Source: JBASEY01 sp049652745 (GTDB lineage Bacteria > CSSED10-310). From it: a stretch of 64,000 nucleotides of DNA. The notes under the pieces were generated by a model. That model was not told where the DNA came from and did no database searches. It saw only the letters and a list, made by a program, of their open reading frames with translations. A program made the position numbers and the translations under genes. Below, piece after piece: positions 1-9,389 of the stretch; positions within the stretch are counted from its first letter, which is position 1, and every line of letters begins with the position of its first letter. The stretch spans positions 41,500 through 105,499 of the forward strand of contig JBASEY010000028.1 in NCBI GenBank assembly GCA_049652745.1, written 5' to 3'.

Positions 1-123
1 GTGGCCGGCGTTTGGACCCCCCTGGAAGCGGATCACCATCTGGCTGCGGCCGGACAGATAATCGACGATTTTTCCTTTTCCTTCATCGCCCCATTGGGCG
101 CCGATGATAACATGAACAGGCAT
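1..123 (-). CDS. purA: Adenylosuccinate synthetase, N-terminal fragment
   Basis: The 41 codons in the window encode the start of PurA, which condenses IMP with aspartate using GTP in AMP synthesis. The GDEGKGK phosphate-binding loop lies at residues 12-18. Asp13 and His41, the catalytic pair known from the E. coli enzyme, are at exactly the expected positions. The QGGPNAGH motif at 34-41 has Pro where many homologues have Asn; I regard this as ordinary family variation. The start is fixed by an AGGAGG site seven to eight bases upstream of the ATG. The rest of the gene runs off the left edge. It is divergent from the parA-like gene, so the 210 bases between them should hold both promoters. Confidence 0.95.
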   Translation of the reverse strand, partial: MPVHVIIGAQWGDEGKGKIVDYLSGRSQMVIRFQGGPNAGH

Positions 124-333
124 TTAATGACCTCCTAAACAATGGCAACGTTTGTACCTGTAACAGATTAGCGGTTTAAGCTCCGTCTGACAAGCTGTAT
201 TACAGGGTGAATGATGGGAGGATTGATAAGCAAAGCGATGAAGTCAAATCGCCAATATGGAATTGCGGCGAATTGGTAAATCTGGTACAAGAGTATTGGC
301 ATGTGTTGAATGTATCCTTGAAGGAGAAAACCC

Positions 334-1116
334 ATGAAATTTCCATTGCCCCGAGTCATTGCGATTACCAATCAGAAGGGCGGGAGCGCCAAAACGACGA
401 CGGCGGTGAATTTGTCCGCCGCATTGGCATTGGCCGACAAACGCGTTTTATTGATCGATCTGGATCCTCAGGCCAACGCCACAATAGGTTTTGGATTGAG
501 TTCGACAGATTTGGAACGCTCGATTTATCACGTATTGATCGATGTCGAAACGTCTTTACGGGATGTCATTTGTCAAACGGAAATAGACAATCTCAAGCTT
601 GTTCCGGCGACGATTCATTTGTCCGGCGCCGAAGTTGAGCTGGTCAATACCATCGGCAGGGAAATAACGCTTCGTGAAAAGCTGTCTCAAGCAATCAACG
701 GCAGCTTTGACTACGTGATAATCGATTGTCCACCGTCACTTGGTCTGCTGACTTTGAATGCATTGACGACTGCCCAGGAAATAATCATACCGGTACAAAC
801 GCATTTTTATGCGCTGGAAGGGATGAGTTTATTGATGAACACGATCGACCTGGTCAAACGAAGACTCAATCACAAGCTTCATATTACCGGTATTTTGCCG
901 ACGTTGTATCAGTCGGGCACCAAGTTGTCGGAAAAGGTTTTAGAGGAGTTACGGAAGTTTTTCGGTGATAAGGTTTTTAAGACCCCGATTCGAATGAACA
1001 TACGCCTTGCTGAAGCGCCCAGCCATGGAAAGCCGATTTTTTTGTATGACAAAGAATCGAATGGCGCGGAAGATTATGCCAGCTTGGCCAAGGAGGTCAT
1101 GTCGCATGAAATCTGA
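334..1116 (+). CDS. ParA-family ATPase
   Basis: A 260-residue ParA/MinD-superfamily ATPase. The deviant Walker A box KGGSAKTTT is at residues 15-23, with signature Lys15 and Lys20; the usual sequence is KGGVGKTTT, so Ser-Ala replaces Val-Gly. Asp42 and Asp44 sit in the A' strand (LLIDLDPQ) and Walker B is VIIDCPP with Asp131. Family knowledge: such ATPases dimerise on ATP, bind DNA non-specifically and position DNA or protein cargo. No parB or parS is visible. The next gene overlaps by 11 bases and carries a short ParB-like N-terminal peptide, so I infer a cargo-positioning role rather than chromosome segregation. The start has a GAAGGAG site about eight bases upstream. Confidence 0.93.
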   Translation: MKFPLPRVIAITNQKGGSAKTTTAVNLSAALALADKRVLLIDLDPQANATIGFGLSSTDLERSIYHVLIDVETSLRDVICQTEIDNLKLVPATIHLSGAEVELVNTIGREITLREKLSQAINGSFDYVIIDCPPSLGLLTLNALTTAQEIIIPVQTHFYALEGMSLLMNTIDLVKRRLNHKLHITGILPTLYQSGTKLSEKVLEELRKFFGDKVFKTPIRMNIRLAEAPSHGKPIFLYDKESNGAEDYASLAKEVMSHEI

Positions 1117-1732
1117 CAGCGAAAATGTTTTGGGAAAAGGCATAGAAGCCATTTTTAAACGAACGGCGCATTTTATGAAGGAACATGGTAAGACCTTGGA
1201 ACTTCCAAACGGGGTCATTTACCGTGAAGGTGATGATTTGATCATACGTTTGAAAATGGATGAACGGGAAGATATTCGGCAGGTAGTGGACAATCTGAAC
1301 TCGATGGCTCAAAACGGTATGCTGGACCCATTGACGGATAAAACAAAAGTCAGGTCAAAAGCATCGGAACACCTGGAAATGGCCCAAATGGCGTTAAATG
1401 AAAACGACTTGCAAGCGGCTATAAATGAAATGGAACAAAGTCTGCTCCTGCAGGACTCTTCAGATATCCGTTTTAATGTGGGATGGGTATACGAAACGCT
1501 GGGGCAAATCGATAAAGCGATACAAAGTTATCGTCATGCCATCAAATCCAATCCGAAAGATGTCGGAGCGATCTGCAACTTAGGCCGCATCTATTACGAT
1601 AAAGGCGATTTTACCCGGGCGATGGAACTTTTCGAACGCGCTGTGAAACTCCAACCGAAATTGGCGGATTCATCCAAAGGAGGGTTGTTCCCCAGTCGAT
1701 TCGGTTACAGAAAAATGACCGATATCACTTAA
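1106..1732 (+). CDS. TPR protein with ParB-like N-terminal peptide
   Basis: A 208-residue soluble protein. Residues 9-17 read LGKGIEAIF, matching the GLGKGLxALI motif at the N-terminus of ParB proteins, where it stimulates the ParA ATPase. No ParB CTP-binding (GERR-type) or helix-turn-helix region follows. Instead residues about 87-186 form roughly three TPR units, for example VGWVYETLGQIDKAIQSY and LGRIYYDKGDFTRAMELF. The start is the ATG at 1106, which has an AGGAGG site ten bases upstream and overlaps the end of the ParA gene. The 3' end overlaps the convergent radical-SAM gene by 8 bases. I infer an adaptor linking the ParA ATPase to a protein cargo bound by the TPRs; the cargo is unknown. 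Confidence 0.85.
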   Translation: MKSDSENVLGKGIEAIFKRTAHFMKEHGKTLELPNGVIYREGDDLIIRLKMDEREDIRQVVDNLNSMAQNGMLDPLTDKTKVRSKASEHLEMAQMALNENDLQAAINEMEQSLLLQDSSDIRFNVGWVYETLGQIDKAIQSYRHAIKSNPKDVGAICNLGRIYYDKGDFTRAMELFERAVKLQPKLADSSKGGLFPSRFGYRKMTDIT

Positions 1733-3167
1733 ATAAGCGGGCTTCCGGCATCCATTTAAAAAATTTGTGTTTGAATCTGAATCTTGCGATAGGTCGGTAG
1801 AGTGCGCTGACCCAGCCGGCAAGTTTTGAATCACCCAGCATGTCTATTTTTCTATCGACGCAATATGAAGCAGCCGAAACCGCACGACACAAGGCGCTCA
1901 ACTCCTTGTCATGACTACGCAAAACAACGCTCTGCCAATCATATCGCGCCCATTCTTCAAGGGTTTGAGGAGGCGTATATCCTTCATCCAATGCCATCTG
2001 ATACAGAGGTGTTCCCGGGTATTCCTTGTAAAGATGAATCGTTCCCAAATAAGCTCGTGGGTTTTCTTCCAGTAACCGCCAGGCGACATCCACAGTAGCC
2101 ATGACGTCTTCCCGTGTTTCCGTCGGCAGGCCAATCATGAAATTGTAAAAGGTCGAGACCGATGGATACTGTTTCAGTCTTTGGTTCATCGCCAGCGCCT
2201 GATCGACAGTGAGACACTTGTTTATCAATTCAAGAATGCGTGGCGATCCTGATTCGACACCAAATTGGAAGAAAACAGCACCAGCGGCGATCAATCTCTC
2301 CAGTTCATCATCGGAAAAACGGGACAGCGAATCGATTCGGCCTTGGAAGCCCATTTTGATGCGGTAGGGTTCTTTTTCGATCAGGGCGACGATTTCCATG
2401 ACACGTTTTTTATCGATAAAAAAGCTGTCATCGATGAACAGAAAATTGGTGATATGGTGTTTTTTGACGAGTGTGCGAATCATGCCGACGACTTTTTCAG
2501 GACTCATAGCCCGCCATTTCCGCTGGTTGTAGGCTTCGTTGTAACAGAAACCACAGTTATGCGGGCATCCCCGGCTACTCTCCAGATCGATGACTTTTTT
2601 CTCCCAAAAATATGTGTGCAAATAAGGTTTGATATCCACCAGGTGAAAGGGTATATCGGGCAGTTGATTCAGATCATGGAACGGTCCGCGTTCAGTGAAC
2701 TTCAGCGAGCCATTATGTTTCCAGCCTAAACTCGGGATATCGGGAGGCTCCGGTCGGCCTGTCGTCAGCATGTCGACCAATTGAGACAGAGCTGTTTCGC
2801 CTTCTCCGACTACGACATAATCGATATTGGGATGTTGAAGGGTGCCTTCCGGGAACAGTGACGCATGAACACCACCGAATACAACCGCTGCTGAGCTGTA
2901 GCGACGGGTGATTTCCGCCGCTTTGAGGGCGCCTTTGAGTTGAGCGCCGGTCATCGAGGTGATGCCGACCAAGACCGGATTTTTTGTCTGCAGCCGATTT
3001 TGAAGGGTGTGTTCCCATTTTTTATCGACGGCCTGATCGATTATCTCGACGGTATGGCCTTGTTGCTCGACAAGAACGGCCGCCGCCAAAAGCGACAGCG
3101 GCATAAACGGTTTGAAAACCCGGCTGTAGATACCGATCTTTGGATTGATCAGCAGCACAAATGCCAT
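1725..3167 (-). CDS. B12-binding-domain radical SAM protein
   Basis: 480 residues. The N-terminal about 140 residues resemble a cobalamin-binding Rossmann domain (FGGVHAS near 97-103 and VVGEGE near 119-124 are typical of the class). The radical-SAM cluster motif is Cys201-x3-Cys205-x2-Cys208 in SRGCPHNCGFCYN, followed by a TIM-barrel region with GVESGS and a MIGLPTET motif. Members of this class (BchE/methylase-like) do methylations, ring closures or other C-C chemistry; the substrate cannot be read from sequence. The ATG has AAGGA upstream and lies 3 bases after the stop of the symporter gene, so the two are probably co-transcribed. Confidence 0.85.
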   Translation of the reverse strand: MAFVLLINPKIGIYSRVFKPFMPLSLLAAAVLVEQQGHTVEIIDQAVDKKWEHTLQNRLQTKNPVLVGITSMTGAQLKGALKAAEITRRYSSAAVVFGGVHASLFPEGTLQHPNIDYVVVGEGETALSQLVDMLTTGRPEPPDIPSLGWKHNGSLKFTERGPFHDLNQLPDIPFHLVDIKPYLHTYFWEKKVIDLESSRGCPHNCGFCYNEAYNQRKWRAMSPEKVVGMIRTLVKKHHITNFLFIDDSFFIDKKRVMEIVALIEKEPYRIKMGFQGRIDSLSRFSDDELERLIAAGAVFFQFGVESGSPRILELINKCLTVDQALAMNQRLKQYPSVSTFYNFMIGLPTETREDVMATVDVAWRLLEENPRAYLGTIHLYKEYPGTPLYQMALDEGYTPPQTLEEWARYDWQSVVLRSHDKELSALCRAVSAASYCVDRKIDMLGDSKLAGWVSALYRPIARFRFKHKFFKWMPEARLFK

Positions 3168-3170
3168 CGG

Positions 3171-4625
3171 TTATTCCTTAGAAACAAGCCGCACTGATTG
3201 TATATCGGCCGCCAACAGACTCACCAGTGGATTGACGGCAAGGGAGACCAGCATGCCGATGGTTCCTGCTTCCGGTGACGGACGCCCGATAATATAGAGG
3301 ATGATGCATGTTCCCAGGCCAAGAACTGCAGATGCGATTGCGCCGTTTCGATTGGCCTGCTTCATGAGCAGGCCCCAGATGAACGGCCCCAGAAAGACTG
3401 ACCCGATGGCGCCCCATGAAATACCCAGTATTGCAACGATTGTAGCATGACGAAAATAAGCGAAGAAAACGGAAAGAAAAATGAACAAGCCGCTGGTAAC
3501 GCGCATTGCCAGAGTCAATTGTCGATCGGAAGTATTGGGTTTGATAAAGCCGGCATAGAGATCTTTGACAATCGCTGAACTTGATATCAAGATCAATGCA
3601 GCCAAAGTTGACATCGATGCCGACAGGATGAGCAATAGGATGAGTACGGACAAAGAATCGGGCACAACGGTGGATAAAAAGACAGGCATAACGTTGTCAA
3701 CGATGGGTTTTCCCTGGGAGAAGGCATCAGGTGTTTTTTCGGGCGAGAGAAACACGCGGGCGGCGGCGCCGGTAAAATACGCGGTACCGCTCACCAATAA
3801 AGAGAATATTGTTGAGGCGATCATGCCTAAACGAATGGATTTTTTATCCTTGACGGCGAAAAACTTCTGAACCAATTGCGGCATGCCCATCGGCGCAACG
3901 CTTGTCAAAAACACCAATGTAAACAATGCCCAGGCTCCCGGAGGGCCAACCCGACCGGTGAGACGGGAGTCGATTTTGCTCAAATCGGCCGTCAAATTAG
4001 TCAGGCCTCCGCCGGCGACGATCGTACTGCTTAAAAGAAGAATGACGCCGGCCACCATGATGAGCCCAAAAAACACATCGATCATGGTCATCGATTTGTA
4101 GCCGCCCAACACCAGGTATAAAGCGGTGAACGTCCCCATGAACAACAATGCCAAAGTGAAATGGATATTGAAATTCGTCTGAAACAGATATGACAGACCG
4201 ATAAAAACCGCTGCCGAATAAGGGATGAAAAATATGAAAATGCTCAAGGCCCCGAAAATTTTCAGAAATTTTGAATTGTAACGTTTTTCCAGATATTCAC
4301 ATAGTGTCGTGACGTTATAATCCAGTGATACTTTTTTTATTCTATAACCTAACAGAGCCCATACCAATAGAACGCCGACAAATGTGTTACCAGCCGCTAT
4401 CCATAATCCGGAATATCCGAAATTCCATCCGATCGATCCTGCAAAACCGATAAACAAAACAGCTGAAAAATAAGCCGCTCCATAGGTAAATGCCGTCATC
4501 CACGGCCCGACATTGCCGCCTCCTAAGAAAAAATCGACGAAAGATCGAGTCTTGCGCATCCCCAATACGCCGATTGCAATGATGAAAAACGCATAGATTG
4601 ATACGATAACGACTTTCAAACCCAT
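3171..4625 (-). CDS. Sodium:solute symporter (SSF) family transporter
   Basis: A 484-residue very hydrophobic protein with about 13 membrane segments. It fits the SSF fold: N-terminal SxxDFFLGGGNVGPW, then GFAGSIGWNFGYSGLW and a ...TTLCEYLEKRY loop typical of the family. SSF proteins couple Na+ entry to uptake of sugars, amino acids, pantothenate or similar solutes. The substrate here is undetermined. I start at the ATG ending at 4625 (MGLKVV), which has AAGGGGG nine bases upstream and begins directly with a membrane segment; a longer frame to 4727 adds 34 residues without homology or RBS. The radical-SAM gene follows 3 bases after the stop. Confidence 0.88.
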   Translation of the reverse strand: MGLKVVIVSIYAFFIIAIGVLGMRKTRSFVDFFLGGGNVGPWMTAFTYGAAYFSAVLFIGFAGSIGWNFGYSGLWIAAGNTFVGVLLVWALLGYRIKKVSLDYNVTTLCEYLEKRYNSKFLKIFGALSIFIFFIPYSAAVFIGLSYLFQTNFNIHFTLALLFMGTFTALYLVLGGYKSMTMIDVFFGLIMVAGVILLLSSTIVAGGGLTNLTADLSKIDSRLTGRVGPPGAWALFTLVFLTSVAPMGMPQLVQKFFAVKDKKSIRLGMIASTIFSLLVSGTAYFTGAAARVFLSPEKTPDAFSQGKPIVDNVMPVFLSTVVPDSLSVLILLLILSASMSTLAALILISSSAIVKDLYAGFIKPNTSDRQLTLAMRVTSGLFIFLSVFFAYFRHATIVAILGISWGAIGSVFLGPFIWGLLMKQANRNGAIASAVLGLGTCIILYIIGRPSPEAGTIGMLVSLAVNPLVSLLAADIQSVRLVSKE

Positions 4626-4798
4626 GGTGAACCCCCTTGTTTTTTGCGTCCGAACGCCGGAATGCGATGATGGACAAACCGATATTGTAGTTAAGCAGAC
4701 ATTTTCGTCAACTAAAGAAACCGACAAGAATTATGGTTAAGAGAAAAGAGATGAGGAGAAGTTTGATAAAAGAGGGTGAAATAGTGTAAAAAAAGCGC

Positions 4799-5794
4799 AT
4801 GAGACTGTTCAGGCAATCGGCATATACATTCATGTTCAAGACGGGAATCACCCGAGTCAAGCGACGATATCTGCCAAGATATCCGGTAACGATTTTGGGC
4901 TATCATCAAGTGTATACTCCTCCCTTTCTAGCCGAGACGATGGGATGGCGGATGACACCGGAGATATTTCGTGAACAGATCGAATATGTTGCCCGTAATC
5001 ATACAATCCTATCATCAGGTGAACTTGAAGAATTTGTGAACGGCAACCGACCGTTTCCGCAGAATGCGCTGGTATTGACGTTCGACGATGGTTATCGAGA
5101 TGTTCATGACGTGGCTCTACCGATACTGCAAAAGCTGGGGTTGCCGGCTACCGTGTTTATCACGACGGGATCTGTGGATCGGCAGGAATCGATCTGGAGT
5201 AACAAAATTTACTATTATTTTCATTTGACTCAAAAAAAAGAATTCAGTTTGGCTTTTCCGGATGGCTCAAAAATAGATGGAAGTTGGGATACGCCGATTC
5301 AGAAGCGGTCGATTATTTTGCGGGCCAATCGTGCGTTGAAACAGTTGTCTGAGAAAAATCTTCAGTCGGCTATCCAGGCTTTAGCTCTGGCTTTGGATGT
5401 ACCCGTGGACGCTGATCCCATAGAATTGCTTCCGATGTTGACATGGGACATGATCCGCTCACTTAGAAATTCATCGATTTTTTCAGTGGGAGCTCACACG
5501 GTGAATCATCCGATTCTGTCGCGTTGCGATAGCGGTGTTCAAAGGTTTGAGCTGGAGGAATCGCGTAACAGAATCAGGGTGGAGACATGCGAAGAGTGTC
5601 GATATTTGGCCTATCCGAACGGGCAAATACAGGATTTTACCGAACAGACGAGACAGTTGGCCAGGGAAGTGGGTTATGCACTGGCATTCAAGTTTTGTCC
5701 TGACCTGTCGGGTCATAAGATCGATCCTATGGCTGTTCCCCGGCATCCTGTTATTACGCCGAATTTGGCTGAGTTTGCCTGGAGAGTCAGTTAG
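4799..5794 (+). CDS. Polysaccharide deacetylase family protein
   Basis: A 331-residue protein of the NodB-homology family (carbohydrate esterase 4 fold), which removes N- or O-acetyl groups from sugar polymers using a divalent metal. Motif 1 is TFDDGY at residues 94-99 (Asp96, Asp97) and motif 2 is GAHTVNHPILS with His233 and His237 as metal ligands. An insertion of about 90 residues lies between the two. The N-terminus (GYHQV at 34-38) is typical of the exported and lipopolysaccharide-associated subgroup. There is no clear signal peptide. The Shine-Dalgarno site for the first ATG is weak, so the start is uncertain. Confidence 0.88.
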   Translation: MRLFRQSAYTFMFKTGITRVKRRYLPRYPVTILGYHQVYTPPFLAETMGWRMTPEIFREQIEYVARNHTILSSGELEEFVNGNRPFPQNALVLTFDDGYRDVHDVALPILQKLGLPATVFITTGSVDRQESIWSNKIYYYFHLTQKKEFSLAFPDGSKIDGSWDTPIQKRSIILRANRALKQLSEKNLQSAIQALALALDVPVDADPIELLPMLTWDMIRSLRNSSIFSVGAHTVNHPILSRCDSGVQRFELEESRNRIRVETCEECRYLAYPNGQIQDFTEQTRQLAREVGYALAFKFCPDLSGHKIDPMAVPRHPVITPNLAEFAWRVS

Positions 5795-5939
5795 TCGGAA
5801 CTGATTGAATCAAAGATTATCGGAATCTTTTGTCTGATAACCAGGATTTGCCTGATATTATCACCGGGTCAAAATAGCTGTCGAACCGGTATAAACCTGA
5901 AAAAGCACAGGTAGAGAACATCTTTTTAGGCGTGACCAA

Positions 5940-7067
5940 TCATGGCATATTTTTGGTCAGCCGTCCGATCGACATATAAAATTCAGCTTTGCAGTTTTCC
6001 CGAAACAGCGATCGGGGAAGGCGTTTTTCTCTTTCCAGTAGTCGTGCCAGCTCAATCAAAACGGATACTCCGCTGGCCAGGTCGTCTCGATGGATGGCTT
6101 CGGGTTCGACAGAATTTTCCCCATGATTATGGTAATTGATCAATGGAACCGCCAAGCCACCGGTTTCATATCCATACGCCATGTAAAGCGCGCCTTCGCA
6201 TGTTCCGCCATCCATACGTCTTTTTTGGTAGGGAATCTGTTTGGCTTTGGCATTGATGGCGGCTTGTTCAATAAAATCGATTGTATGAGGATCAAACATG
6301 GCTGTACGGTCTCCGGTTCGAATGATAATACCGTGGCCGGCCAGCGCACCTTCTAGAGATTTTGAAGCTTCAAGTGACAGAACAAGTGCATGGTCTGGAA
6401 GGAGTTTTGTTTCACAAGCGCCTACAGCGCCGATAAAGCCTATTTCTTCAGCTCGAGTAAAAACAGCGGTGAATTCGATTTTGATGTTCATCTTGACAAG
6501 CGTTTCAAGGGCGACAATCTGCAGAACACAACCTGCCAGATCATCCATGGCTCGTCCACGAAGAAAATCACCATCAACAGCGAATCGGATGAGATCAGGA
6601 ACTCCCCAGGCATTCTCGGCGGGCCCTTCCCATTTTGATTCCGGCTCAACCGTCACAACCTTATGGGTGCTGTCGGTGAACCCGGTTATCTTTCCGCGAT
6701 TGGTATAGTCGTCCCGATAAATCTGCATATATGATCCGATCATGCGATTATCACGCGGAAGCCCACCTTGAATAGAAGCTGTAAGAAGCCCGTTTTTCAC
6801 CGAAACGATATGATATCCCGGATGATCCATGTGTGCGGCAGTCGCCAGAGTTGCCGGATAACAGGCTTCAGGATGTCGATATCGAGCCACTAAATTACCG
6901 AATCGATCCGTGAATACTTGCACATAAGGATGATCATCGAAACAACGCAAAATTTGCCGAATAACACGGGCAACCCGTGTTTCATAAAACGGCGCCGCAG
7001 GCTGTGAAATAGCTTCCAAAACAGTGACGGCGCGAGCCGTTATTTCTGATACAAGATAATCATTCAT
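5940..7067 (-). CDS. M42/M20-like zinc aminopeptidase
   Basis: 375 residues with the co-catalytic dizinc plan of the M42/M20/M28 clan: AHMDHPG (His79, Asp81), RAMDDLAG (Asp175), RAEEIG (general base Glu207 and ligand Glu208), a later Glu in LSLEASKS, and a C-terminal NYHNHGE histidine. DGGTCEG near residue 300 is typical of M42 glutamyl/aspartyl aminopeptidases, which trim peptides in the cytoplasm. No signal peptide. The start is the ATG at 7067, preceded by GAGAGGAG; an upstream in-frame ATG at 7106 lacks this support. The gene stands alone between two intergenic regions. Confidence 0.85.
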   Translation of the reverse strand: MNDYLVSEITARAVTVLEAISQPAAPFYETRVARVIRQILRCFDDHPYVQVFTDRFGNLVARYRHPEACYPATLATAAHMDHPGYHIVSVKNGLLTASIQGGLPRDNRMIGSYMQIYRDDYTNRGKITGFTDSTHKVVTVEPESKWEGPAENAWGVPDLIRFAVDGDFLRGRAMDDLAGCVLQIVALETLVKMNIKIEFTAVFTRAEEIGFIGAVGACETKLLPDHALVLSLEASKSLEGALAGHGIIIRTGDRTAMFDPHTIDFIEQAAINAKAKQIPYQKRRMDGGTCEGALYMAYGYETGGLAVPLINYHNHGENSVEPEAIHRDDLASGVSVLIELARLLEREKRLPRSLFRENCKAEFYMSIGRLTKNMP

Positions 7068-7269
7068 GTCAACTCCTCTCGCTAAAAACCATGTCCGGTT
7101 CAACACATTTCCGTCTCTATCATGTTGAACCGGAAAACCACTCCCGTTTGTAATCTATATCTCATTCACAACGGACTGAAAAGGACAAATATGCGATTAT
7201 CCTTTTGCGGTGTTTTTCGGCATCGCTTATATCAACAGAAAAGAATCATAAATTTCAGTGTTTGAATTG

Positions 7270-8871
7270 TCACTGCGAAAAACCAAAGCAAAAGGATTCA
7301 ATGTTGGAAAGTATCTGCGTCATGGTCGTATCCAAAACACCTGTATGAAAAAACAGACCCCTAGCCGTTCCGGCATTATCCGGCCATATGAAATCCGGCA
7401 AAATAGATATTCTGGACGGCTTGGAAGGTATTTCGATGAAATCCTTGTCAAAATATGTATCCCAGGTCGGCCAGAAATAGATTTCTCCGTAAACGTCCAG
7501 AACAAGGATCAGCATCGCTCGACAAATGCCGGAGCCGAAATTTTCCGTCAGAACATCGAGGTAGCAATTGTTTCCTGGTAAAAACAGGTTTGAGGGCATT
7601 TCGATGGTGACAGTGATATCACCAGGTATCGACGTGAATATTTCGTCGGCGCCGACATCCCATTTTTCATTCGGATCCTCCACCCAATCCATATCGATGT
7701 CGATTCGTTCGCCCATATCTCGCCCGCGATCTCTGCAAGGGCTTTCGCAGCTCAGGTGGTAATCACCGTTGCCGACAAACATCGGATTGACCGAGAAATT
7801 GTCCGTATCGGGCAAGTCCATGCTGACATCGTTGTTTGTGCAGGCGAAGGTACCACCTGATTCCATATAAAATTCGCCGCCTGGCTGCCATATGATGCAA
7901 TTGTTGAAAGTGATGGAAGAGTTACCCATAGCGGCTGCTCCATCACCTTTGCCCCTCGCGGAATTGCCGGCGATCGTACAATAGTTCATAACGACGTCAG
8001 CAGAGTTGTGAGCGATGATGCCGGCGCCGTGTCCGACGGCGGTGTTGTCGACAATCATACATTGATCGAAAGTGACGTTGGAGCCTCCAATGTACAGGCC
8101 GCTGGAATTATCGAATGTATTGTTGTTGCCTTGGATCAAACACCGGGTGAATTGACCTGTGCAGCCGATATAAACACCGACACCAGCCGTGTGGCCCCAA
8201 GTCGAACCTGCGTTATTGATAAATTCACAGTCTTCAAATAAAAGAGTGTTGTATTCTGATGACATCACCGCGCTCCCGGAGCAGTTTTCGATGCGTACCC
8301 GTCTGAAAATCGGTCTGGAGCTGCACAAAATATTGACTCCACCACCTTGTTGGGCATGGCAATTTTGGATAAGTACATCTTCGATAATGGGATTGGCGCC
8401 CCAAACACGCATGCCGCCGCCCTCACCCGGTACCGGCAGATTCTGTTCAGTTGCGCGGCCGTTTTGAATTATGTTTTTCCTGAAAATCACCGAGGCGTTT
8501 TCGTGAAAATTAACGCCGCCGATGCGTTCCCCAACACAATTGGTGATGGTGAATCCTTCGAAGATCATTCGATAATCGGGCAGATTCCGGAAATGCATGC
8601 CAATGACTTCATTCCGACCGTCTAAAATCGTCGCTTCCGGACCGTCTCGGCCAATAATCCTGACCGGTTTGAACTCATAAAACATGTCCGTCCATTGGCA
8701 ACCGGAATAATGACCGGGTAGAACAATAAGCGTATCATCCGCTTTCGCTTCATGGTAGGCGGTCTTTAGATCGGGAAAATCACCGGGGACCGTCCAGACC
8801 GATGCAGCGGCAACTCCACCCGTTAAAGCTAAAACTATAGCCATGACAAAACTTAAACATTTATTGCACAT
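7270..8871 (-). CDS. Exported right-handed beta-helix protein with FWPTW C-terminal domain
   Basis: 533 residues with a signal peptide (residues about 1-24, ending GGVAAASVW). Residues about 30-390 form a parallel beta-helix of pectate-lyase type: repeated short strands with Asn ladders such as FEGFTITNC, IIEDVLIQNC, FRRVRIENC and FTRCLIQGN, ending in a DVGADE-like cap. The last about 110 residues are a separate domain with LDVYGEIYFWPTW that also ends the papain-like protease at 19519-20838. Beta-helix proteins of this kind bind or cleave surface polysaccharides; no catalytic residues are recognisable here. The start at 8871 has GAGGT upstream; ATG codons further upstream are less likely. 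Confidence 0.85.
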   Translation of the reverse strand: MCNKCLSFVMAIVLALTGGVAAASVWTVPGDFPDLKTAYHEAKADDTLIVLPGHYSGCQWTDMFYEFKPVRIIGRDGPEATILDGRNEVIGMHFRNLPDYRMIFEGFTITNCVGERIGGVNFHENASVIFRKNIIQNGRATEQNLPVPGEGGGMRVWGANPIIEDVLIQNCHAQQGGGVNILCSSRPIFRRVRIENCSGSAVMSSEYNTLLFEDCEFINNAGSTWGHTAGVGVYIGCTGQFTRCLIQGNNNTFDNSSGLYIGGSNVTFDQCMIVDNTAVGHGAGIIAHNSADVVMNYCTIAGNSARGKGDGAAAMGNSSITFNNCIIWQPGGEFYMESGGTFACTNNDVSMDLPDTDNFSVNPMFVGNGDYHLSCESPCRDRGRDMGERIDIDMDWVEDPNEKWDVGADEIFTSIPGDITVTIEMPSNLFLPGNNCYLDVLTENFGSGICRAMLILVLDVYGEIYFWPTWDTYFDKDFIEIPSKPSRISILPDFIWPDNAGTARGLFFHTGVLDTTMTQILSNIESFCFGFSQ

Positions 8872-9058
8872 GATATACCTCATAAAAATAGGCTTGGAAA
8901 AAAACATATCACGATTTCATCAGAATAAAGCTCTTCAAAACAAATACTTACTATAACAAAAATATATTGTATTTTTCAACAAGGGAGATGTGAAGTCTTT
9001 CACAGGACATCGTATTCGGAAAATAAATGCTGAATTCACACTTTCGGATAGGTGGCGG

Positions 9059-9087
9059 TGGAAATCGTGTCATATTGAACCTATAAT
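9059..9087 (+). promoter_or_regulatory. Candidate sigma-70 type promoter
   Basis: TGGAAA (9059-9064), a 17-base spacer, then a perfect TATAAT (9082-9087). It sits 60 bases upstream of the start of the 80-residue gene at 9147 and would transcribe that gene and its overlapping partner. The -35 box matches 4 of 6 consensus positions. Confidence 0.5.
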
Positions 9088-9146
9088 TCGGAAAAGGAAT
9101 GCTTGGCATATGCCTGGAATGGGAACTTCATCGAGGGGGAAGTGAA

Positions 9147-9389
9147 ATGTTTTCAAAAAAGCGTAAAAATCAGCCGGATGATCAGGTGATCATGCGGGTT
9201 GTGCGGGATGGAAAAGAGCGGGATATTACGGTCAAGGAATTTGTGTTGTCGTTGAATTTCTCTTTGGAAGCCCTGACTTCTGCGTTGATAGCCAAAAAGA
9301 TAATTACTCCGGATGATTTTTTGAATGAATTAGACGAAATACAGAAAGCTCATACGAAACGACAAAAAGAGGAAACGGGAGGTGAATGA
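9147..9389 (+). CDS. Small hypothetical protein
   Basis: An 80-residue soluble charged protein I do not recognise. It begins MFSKKRKNQ, has a probable beta strand (QVIMRVVRDGKERDI) followed by two helices (residues about 31-70), and a lysine/glutamate-rich end. The ATG at 9147 has AGGGGGAAG six bases upstream; an in-frame ATG at 9099 would add 16 residues but lacks a site. It overlaps the following membrane protein gene by 8 bases, so the two are likely translated together. Confidence 0.65.
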   Translation: MFSKKRKNQPDDQVIMRVVRDGKERDITVKEFVLSLNFSLEALTSALIAKKIITPDDFLNELDEIQKAHTKRQKEETGGE

